Assembly: GCF_022603395.1 (NCBI RefSeq)
Contig: NZ_JAIBKA010000013.1
Span: 1 to 64,000 of the forward strand
Origin: Desulfoferrobacter suflitae
GTDB taxonomy: Bacteria; Desulfobacterota; Syntrophobacteria; Syntrophobacterales; Syntrophobacteraceae
DNA: 64,000 bases
Direction of reading: 5' to 3'
This document shows, in pieces, positions 58,469 through 64,000 of the stretch (positions are counted from its first letter, which is position 1; every line of letters begins with the position of its first letter). A program made the translations under genes and the position numbers. Under the pieces are notes generated by a model. It ran no database searches. It was not told where the DNA came from and saw only the letters and a list, made by a program, of their open reading frames with translations.

Positions 58469-59491
58469 ATGAACTCACATGAAACCGGGAAGATACTCAT
58501 CCGATCCACCAACTGGCTGGGCGATGCGGTCATGACCACACCGGCCATGGGTGTGGTGCGTGCCACCTTCCCCGGTGCCGAGATTACCGTGGTGGCCAAT
58601 CCTGCGGTGGCCATGCTGTTTGAAGGCCATCCTTACTGCGACCGAATCGTGGTTTGGGATAAGAGCAAGGTGCATCGGGGCATAACCGGCCTGTTGCGGT
58701 TCACCAAGACGCTCCGGGAACAACACTATGACCTGGCCATCCTCTTTCAAAATGCCATGGAAGCCGCAGTCATGGCCCGGCTGGCCGGTATTCCCAGACG
58801 CTTGGGATACCGTTCGGACGGGCGGGCATGGCTGTTAACCGATGGCGTACCGGTGGGCCGCCGGGAAAAACGTCTGCATCATGTGGACTACTACCTGCAG
58901 CTTCTCAAAAAGAACGGCATGACGGCCCGCCCGGGCGATCTAACCCTTTGCTGCACCCCCGAAGAGACCGCCGCTGCCCGCAAGGAGCTGGGAGATGTAG
59001 ATTGGATCGCTGTTCATCCCGGTGCTTCCTATGGATCGGCCAAGCGCTGGCTCCCCGAACGGTTTGCTCAGAGTGCAAACAAAATTTACCAGGAATTCAG
59101 GACGCCCATTCTGCTTCTCGGAAGTCCCGAAGATGCTTCGACGGGAAAACGGATTGCAGAGCAGCTGAAAGTTCCGCACAAGAGCCTCATTGGCAGGACC
59201 TCCATCCGCCAGCTGATGGCGGTTCTTTCTCAGTGCCGCCTGCTGTTGACCAACGATTCGGGCCCCATGCACATCGCCGCCGCTTTCCGCGTGCCCCTCG
59301 TCGCCTTATTTGGCCCAACCGATCATACCACCACTTCACCGCCCGGTAATATGTCCATAATCCTCCGGCATGAAGTGGATTGCGCCCCTTGCCTGAAGCG
59401 CCGCTGCCCGAGCGATCATCGCTGCATGACTGCCATTGGAGTAGAGGAAGTGATAGTAGCGGTTCGCACCTTGCTGGACTCGACGGCATGA
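58469..59491 (+). CDS. waaF: LPS ADP-heptose heptosyltransferase II
   Basis: 340 aa from ATG 58469 (an in-frame TTG at 58460 is also possible). GT9 fold: ILIRSTNWLGDAVMTTPA, AVHPGASYGSAKRWLPERFA, LLTNDSGPMHIAAA and LFGPTDHTTTSP, all typical of WaaF. It adds the second heptose of the inner core. Its stop overlaps the waaC start (ATGA). Confidence 0.94.
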   Translation: MNSHETGKILIRSTNWLGDAVMTTPAMGVVRATFPGAEITVVANPAVAMLFEGHPYCDRIVVWDKSKVHRGITGLLRFTKTLREQHYDLAILFQNAMEAAVMARLAGIPRRLGYRSDGRAWLLTDGVPVGRREKRLHHVDYYLQLLKKNGMTARPGDLTLCCTPEETAAARKELGDVDWIAVHPGASYGSAKRWLPERFAQSANKIYQEFRTPILLLGSPEDASTGKRIAEQLKVPHKSLIGRTSIRQLMAVLSQCRLLLTNDSGPMHIAAAFRVPLVALFGPTDHTTTSPPGNMSIILRHEVDCAPCLKRRCPSDHRCMTAIGVEEVIVAVRTLLDSTA

Positions 59492-60537
59492 AGGTCTTGG
59501 TCATCAAAACCAGCGCGTTGGGAGACATTGTCCATGCGACGCCCGTTATCCGCTACATGCACAGAACGGATGCGACGCTCCAGATCGATTGGCTGGTGGA
59601 AGAACCTTTTGCCCCTTTGCTCGAAAGCCAGCCACTCATCCATACGGTGCACCGCATTGCCACCAAGCGCTGGCGTCGGCCTGAAAACCTCGCCGGCGCA
59701 TTGATCGAAATAACCAGGGCCATCGGGTTGCTGCGCAAGGAAAAATATGATGTTATTCTGGACTTGCAGGGTAACAGTAAGAGCGGCCTTTTTACTTTGC
59801 TTTCAGGGGCTCCCCTGCGCTACGGCTTTGCCAGGGATGCCGTGAGAGAATGGACGAACCTGCTGGCGAGCAACCGCAGAGTTGCCATTGGCACGACGCA
59901 ACAGCACATCAGCGATCGTGCACTGAAAATGGCGGCCGCTGCCTTTCCCGGCGGAACCATGGCGGACGGCGCGGCTGCCTTAACGGTTGATCGGGAATGT
60001 CTTCTGCGCGTTCGAGACAAATTGCACCAGGCAGGCCTTTTAGAGCGCAAATTGGTGCTCCTGCATCCCGGCACAACCTGGAAAACCAAGCAAATGTCCT
60101 GTGAATTTTGGCAGCAACTCATCACCGCTCTGAATCGAAACGATGGGGTCAATCTGCTGTTCTCCTGGGGTACCCGGCAGGAGCGCAATTTCATCATGAA
60201 GTTGCAACAGGCCGTATCAGAGCGCTCCATGGTGTGGCCGAAGGTTTCACTCCCCGAGTTTATGGCTCTGACGGCTCAGGTGGATGTCGTGCTAGGCGGC
60301 GACACGGGACCGGTGCACATCGCTGCCGCGCTCGGCACACCTACGATTTCCTTTTATCGAGCGACGGACAGCCGACGTAACGGTCCACGGGGGCGGAGCC
60401 ATTGCACCTTTCAGTCGTCCATGGAGTGTTCTCCCTGTCTGTTGAAGGCATGCCCCCAAAATCCGGCTTGCAGTAACAGCATCGAAGTTCACCGGGCAGT
60501 GCAGGCTGTGGACACGATTCTGGAGATGAATTCCTGA
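59488..60537 (+). CDS. waaC: LPS ADP-heptose heptosyltransferase I
   Basis: 349 aa starting in the overlap with waaF. GT9 with VLVIKTSALGDIVHATPV (WaaC-type), DLQGNSKSGLF, LLHPGTTWKTKQ, VVLGGDTGPVHIAAA. It adds the first heptose to Kdo. A Cys-rich tail (CSPCLLKACPQNPAC) is present. Confidence 0.92.
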   Translation: MKVLVIKTSALGDIVHATPVIRYMHRTDATLQIDWLVEEPFAPLLESQPLIHTVHRIATKRWRRPENLAGALIEITRAIGLLRKEKYDVILDLQGNSKSGLFTLLSGAPLRYGFARDAVREWTNLLASNRRVAIGTTQQHISDRALKMAAAAFPGGTMADGAAALTVDRECLLRVRDKLHQAGLLERKLVLLHPGTTWKTKQMSCEFWQQLITALNRNDGVNLLFSWGTRQERNFIMKLQQAVSERSMVWPKVSLPEFMALTAQVDVVLGGDTGPVHIAAALGTPTISFYRATDSRRNGPRGRSHCTFQSSMECSPCLLKACPQNPACSNSIEVHRAVQAVDTILEMNS

Positions 60538-60556
60538 CTGGATATGACAGACAATT

Positions 60557-62308
60557 ATGAGTTTAATCGGTCCCACGGAAAAGTTTGCTTTCACTCAGCT
60601 GGCAGGTCTCCTCAAACCCCACAAGCGCAGGCTTGCCATAGCGGTAGTCTGTATGCTGGGAGCCTCCGCGGCAACCGCCGCCACAGCCTATCTTATCAAG
60701 CCGGCCATGGATGATATATTCATCCGGAAGAACCTCACCATGCTGCAGTTGATTCCCCTTGTCTTTCTGGCTGTTAATCTGATCAACGGACTCTGCCAGT
60801 GGGGCAACGATTACTACCTCAAGTCCGTAGGACTTTCGGTGGTGGCCCATCTCAGGCAACAACTGTACAATCACATTCAGGATCTGCCTCTGTCATTTTT
60901 TGACCGAACTTCCACCGGCCTTTTGATGAGCCGTATCACCAACGACGTCAATGAAATCCAGAACGCCGTAACCAAAGGCTTCACCGGCCTGATCAAGGAT
61001 TCCTTGAGCGTGGTGGGCTTGATTTTTGTGGTCTTCTATCAGGACTGGAAACTTGCCTCCATTGCCATACTGATTTTACCCCTGGCTTTCTATCCTCTTT
61101 TCAAGTTCGGCTCCAAACTGCGCAAGCTCGCCACCAAAGGTCAGGAAACGATGGCCGATCTCAACGTGGTCCTGCATGAAACCTTCACCGGAAGCCGCAT
61201 CGTGAAGGCCTTCGGAATGGAAGACTATGAAAAGAATCGCTTTTTCGATCGCAATCAAAAGGTGCTGCGATATTACCTGAGATCCGAATGGATCGATGCC
61301 CTCTCTTCCCCGCTGATGGAGTTCATCGGTGCCCTGGCCATCGCCGTCGTGATCGGCTACGGCGGCTATCAGGTCATTCAAGGAACCTCAACCCCCGGTA
61401 CTTTTTTTTCTTTCCTGGGCGGTCTCTTAATGCTGTACCGGCCGATCAAGAGCATCAGCAAGGCCAATTCCGTCGTGCAAAAAGGAATCGCATCGACCAT
61501 GCGGGTTTACGCCGTACTCGGAGAACGGAATACGCTTCTGGAAAAACCCAACGCCATTGAGCTGCAACCGATTCAACGGAGCATCGATTTTCGCAATGTG
61601 AGTTTTGCATACGACGACAAGATGGTGCTGCATGACATCAACCTGTCGGTTCCGGCCGGGCAGGTGCTGGCCCTTGCGGGAAGCAGCGGCGGAGGCAAGA
61701 CCACTCTGGTCAACCTGATTCCACGCTTTTACGATGTCACCAAAGGAGCTGTCCTGATCGACGGGATAGATGTGCGCGATGTCAAGCTCGGTTCGCTGCG
61801 ACAACAAATAGCTATTGTTACCCAGCAGAGCTTTCTTTTCAACGATACGGTCCGGAACAACATCGCCTATGGCAACCTGAACAAAGGCTTCAAAGACATT
61901 CAATGGGCCGCGAAGGCCGCCTATGCGTATGATTTCATACAGCAATTGCCGTATGGCTTTGACACGGTCATCGGCGAACAGGGCGTGATGCTCTCCGGTG
62001 GTCAGCGGCAAAGGGTATGCATTGCCAGAGCCATTTTGAAGGACGCCCCGATTCTCATCCTGGATGAAGCAACATCCTCTCTTGACAGCGAGGCGGAGCT
62101 CGAAGTGCAGATGGCGTTGGAGAATCTGATGCGCGGGCGGACCACTTTTGTGATCGCCCATAGACTTTCTACCATCCAAAAAGCGGACCGCATTTTGGTC
62201 GTTTCCGCTGGAAGAATTGTCGAGGAAGGAACCCACAGTTGCTTGCTTTCCCAAAATGGCGAGTACCGAAGATTATTCGACATTCAGTTCATGCGATCGG
62301 CGCTCTAA
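60557..62308 (+). CDS. msbA: Lipid A export ABC transporter MsbA
   Basis: 583 aa, a half transporter of standard length: six-helix exporter domain with DLPLSFFDRTSTGLLMSRITND, then P-loop GSSGGGKTT, LSGGQRQRVCIARA, LILDEATSSLD and IAHRLSTI. It flips lipid A-core across the inner membrane. It sits within the heptosyltransferase operon, 19 bp after waaC. Confidence 0.94.
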   Translation: MSLIGPTEKFAFTQLAGLLKPHKRRLAIAVVCMLGASAATAATAYLIKPAMDDIFIRKNLTMLQLIPLVFLAVNLINGLCQWGNDYYLKSVGLSVVAHLRQQLYNHIQDLPLSFFDRTSTGLLMSRITNDVNEIQNAVTKGFTGLIKDSLSVVGLIFVVFYQDWKLASIAILILPLAFYPLFKFGSKLRKLATKGQETMADLNVVLHETFTGSRIVKAFGMEDYEKNRFFDRNQKVLRYYLRSEWIDALSSPLMEFIGALAIAVVIGYGGYQVIQGTSTPGTFFSFLGGLLMLYRPIKSISKANSVVQKGIASTMRVYAVLGERNTLLEKPNAIELQPIQRSIDFRNVSFAYDDKMVLHDINLSVPAGQVLALAGSSGGGKTTLVNLIPRFYDVTKGAVLIDGIDVRDVKLGSLRQQIAIVTQQSFLFNDTVRNNIAYGNLNKGFKDIQWAAKAAYAYDFIQQLPYGFDTVIGEQGVMLSGGQRQRVCIARAILKDAPILILDEATSSLDSEAELEVQMALENLMRGRTTFVIAHRLSTIQKADRILVVSAGRIVEEGTHSCLLSQNGEYRRLFDIQFMRSAL

Positions 62309-62350
62309 AGAATTTCACCGCCATTGGCAAGTGCAACCCGAAAACGAATC

Positions 62351-63514
62351 ATGCTGCCATGCAACCCGCGAGAAAAGCTCCTTGAGCAAAAAGCACTGGA
62401 GGATGCGGCTAAGACTTTCGGCCTCAATATGCTCCTGACGGGTGCGCCACGCCTCGGGGATTTGCTGTTTGCCTGTCCGGCAATTGATTATCTCATGGCC
62501 AATGATGCGGTGGATCGTCTTACCGTCTTGAGTTACGGGTACGCAGCACCCATACTGGATGGCCTGACCGGTGAGGTTGAGCACATCGAACTTCCCGGCA
62601 GTTCCTGGAATCCACTCGGCAAATGGAGGTTGGTGCGCACCATCAACCGACGGAATTATGACGCCGCTATTGTCCTGGACGGGAAAAAATCCATGCGCAA
62701 GCTTTTGGCGGCCACCAACATCCCACTGATTTTGGTCGAAACGCCAACTGCAATGCACAAGACCTGGCAGCATTTTGCATCGATGCTGCGAACGTTTCCG
62801 AGCAACGGCCTATGGAATGAACCCGAATACCGGACACCCGGTATACGGGTGACGCACAGGGCGCAAGCCTGGGCATTGACCAGACTGCAGCAGATCAGCC
62901 GCCCCAGAGTTGCGTTTCACGTCGGATGCCGGCGCGTAGGTCGGAAGAAGCTTTGCCTCTCAGAAGTTAATCGAACGGCAACCAAATTATGGCCCGTCGA
63001 GAGGTTCATGGAATTGGGACGGAAGCTAATTCACCGTTTCGGCGCAAGCATCGTGATGGTCGGCTCCGGCACCACTGAGCAGGCGCTCGCCGACCGGTTT
63101 GCGGCTGTCCTGGGACCGGCCTGCGTCAATGCAGTCAACTGGGGTGACAGCATGCAGACTGCTGCCCTGCTGCAGCAAAGTGACCTGCTGGTTGCATCGG
63201 ACGGAGGAATTCTTCACCTGGGGGCTGCCGTCGGCCTGAAAGTGGTAGCCGTCTGGGGACCGACTCCCTATGAGATATTCGGCCCCTGCGGGTCGCCCGA
63301 TAAGATCAGGGTCCTGCGCAAAGAGGCTGCTTGCAGCCCCTGCAAGAAGCGCACGTGCGACGACAAAGTCTGTCTTCGCTCAATTTCTGCCGAGGAAGCG
63401 TTGGCAGCGGCAGGTGAGCTCATGCAAAGGCAAAACGATAAACCTGGAAGCTATCGTGACAAGAATGATTGGCTGTTTGAAGCTCCCGTTCATCCGCCCA
63501 AAGATCCGCATTGA
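62351..63514 (+). CDS. Family 9 glycosyltransferase (heptosyltransferase-like)
   Basis: 387 aa from ATG 62351; TTG 62324 is an alternative and neither has a clear ribosome site. LLTGAPRLGDLLFACPAID replaces the usual N-terminal motif. DLLVASDGGILHLGAAVGLKVVAVWGPTPYEIFGP is the donor-binding end, and CSPCKKRTCDDKVC a Cys-rich loop. It probably adds a third core heptose (WaaQ-like role); the specificity is inferred from position only. Confidence 0.82.
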   Translation: MLPCNPREKLLEQKALEDAAKTFGLNMLLTGAPRLGDLLFACPAIDYLMANDAVDRLTVLSYGYAAPILDGLTGEVEHIELPGSSWNPLGKWRLVRTINRRNYDAAIVLDGKKSMRKLLAATNIPLILVETPTAMHKTWQHFASMLRTFPSNGLWNEPEYRTPGIRVTHRAQAWALTRLQQISRPRVAFHVGCRRVGRKKLCLSEVNRTATKLWPVERFMELGRKLIHRFGASIVMVGSGTTEQALADRFAAVLGPACVNAVNWGDSMQTAALLQQSDLLVASDGGILHLGAAVGLKVVAVWGPTPYEIFGPCGSPDKIRVLRKEAACSPCKKRTCDDKVCLRSISAEEALAAAGELMQRQNDKPGSYRDKNDWLFEAPVHPPKDPH

Positions 63515-64000
63515 AGACCCGACATTGTTCTTTGAAGAACACGGCTTCAAGGAATTCGACTCTTTTATGCGGTTCGAGGGGGGTGAACGCATCGCTTTAC
63601 AGCGGGGCAGGACAGTAACCCGCCTGGAACTGGCCGGACGCGCATTTTATCTGAAACGAAACCGGTTCAACTGGGTAGAATTCATTAAAGCGGTCGTGCA
63701 CTGGAAATGGCCTCCGAGGAGCGCCCTGGACGAGTGGAACAGTATTGTTGCAGTGCAGCGCCTGGGCATTCCCACGGTCACTGCGGTTGCGATGGGAGAA
63801 AGCAGAGCTTTTGGCCTGGAAATGGCCTCCTTTTTGATCACCGAAGAATTGTACGGCGCTGAATCGCTGGAAAAAATCATTGAGAAGGAACTGAGGGGCC
63901 CGCTGTCACATGCCAAACGCATATGGAAGTACTCGATCATCAAAGATGTTGCACGCATTGCCCGTGTGCTGCACGGCAAGGCAATGTGTCACCAGGATTT
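63465..64000 (+). CDS. LPS core heptose kinase, WaaP/InaA family (partial)
   Basis: The frame is open from ATG 63465 to the window edge (178 codons), overlapping the preceding gene by 50 bp. It contains RLELAGRAFYLKRNRFNW, LRGP and ends ...LHGKAMCHQDF, the HxDF catalytic loop of WaaP/RfaP-type kinases (Kdo/heptose kinase fold). The C-terminus lies outside the window. The start may be somewhat downstream. Confidence 0.82.
   Translation, partial: MIGCLKLPFIRPKIRIEDPTLFFEEHGFKEFDSFMRFEGGERIALQRGRTVTRLELAGRAFYLKRNRFNWVEFIKAVVHWKWPPRSALDEWNSIVAVQRLGIPTVTAVAMGESRAFGLEMASFLITEELYGAESLEKIIEKELRGPLSHAKRIWKYSIIKDVARIARVLHGKAMCHQD

Overview
The window looks like a chromosomal segment of a strictly anaerobic Gram-negative bacterium, most likely a deltaproteobacterium (Desulfobacterota) of the sulfate-reducing or syntrophic Syntrophobacter-like kind. 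This is inferred from gene content: indolepyruvate ferredoxin oxidoreductase, a tungsten-type aldehyde ferredoxin oxidoreductase, heptose-based LPS genes, an N-type (probably Na+) F-ATPase and sensors with cysteine-rich domains. No rRNA or tRNA gene was recognised.

Layout. 1-4159: a long CRISPR array (57 copies of a 37-bp repeat in view, running off the left edge), read on the minus strand from a leader at 4160-4312. 4313-13485: a complete type I-B (Csh1/Csh2) cas locus on the minus strand in the order cas1-cas2-[abrB, PIN remnant]-cas8b-cas7-cas5-cas3-cas6-cas4-array. The adaptation genes come first, and a decayed toxin-antitoxin pair sits between them and the effector genes. 13842-18641: a phosphatase/Cys-cluster fusion and a PhnD-like lipoprotein - histidine kinase - response regulator operon. 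18846-24133: iorAB-livH-livMG (livM and livG fused). 24181-32090: an SLC12-like transporter, an aldehyde ferredoxin oxidoreductase, a CopB-type ATPase and an MBL-rhodanese protein. 32377-33982: an intact insertion sequence with 19-bp inverted ends and a 5-bp target duplication. 34140-37310: an unusual ABC exporter and an SH3 protein. 37753-44578: the N-ATPase operon atpDCQRBEFAG. 44632-46689: livF and a PaaK-like gene. 46735-51812 (minus strand): a small lipoprotein, a sensor and a second PhnD-like protein, then a ThDP enzyme and a PDZ lipoprotein. 52090-55591: a response regulator, a thioredoxin-like protein, a small acidic protein, a membrane phosphatase, a LAB_N protein and a GT2. 55689-58193: paaK and livJ. 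58469-64000: LPS core genes (waaF, waaC, msbA, a third GT9 and a partial heptose kinase).

How they fit together. IorAB, the aldehyde oxidoreductase, a 2-oxoacid-decarboxylase-like ThDP enzyme, PaaK and one Liv-type ABC importer together suggest import and oxidation of aromatic or branched-chain amino acids through aryl-CoA. The Liv/Ior/Paa genes are split over three places, separated by the ATPase, sensor and IS regions. The points most worth a second look are the ABC exporter with a threefold repeated segment inside its nucleotide-binding domain, the PaaK paralogue without its ATP-binding loop, the remodelled cas locus with a degraded toxin, the two PhnD-plus-sensor modules, and a likely ATT-initiated phosphatase.
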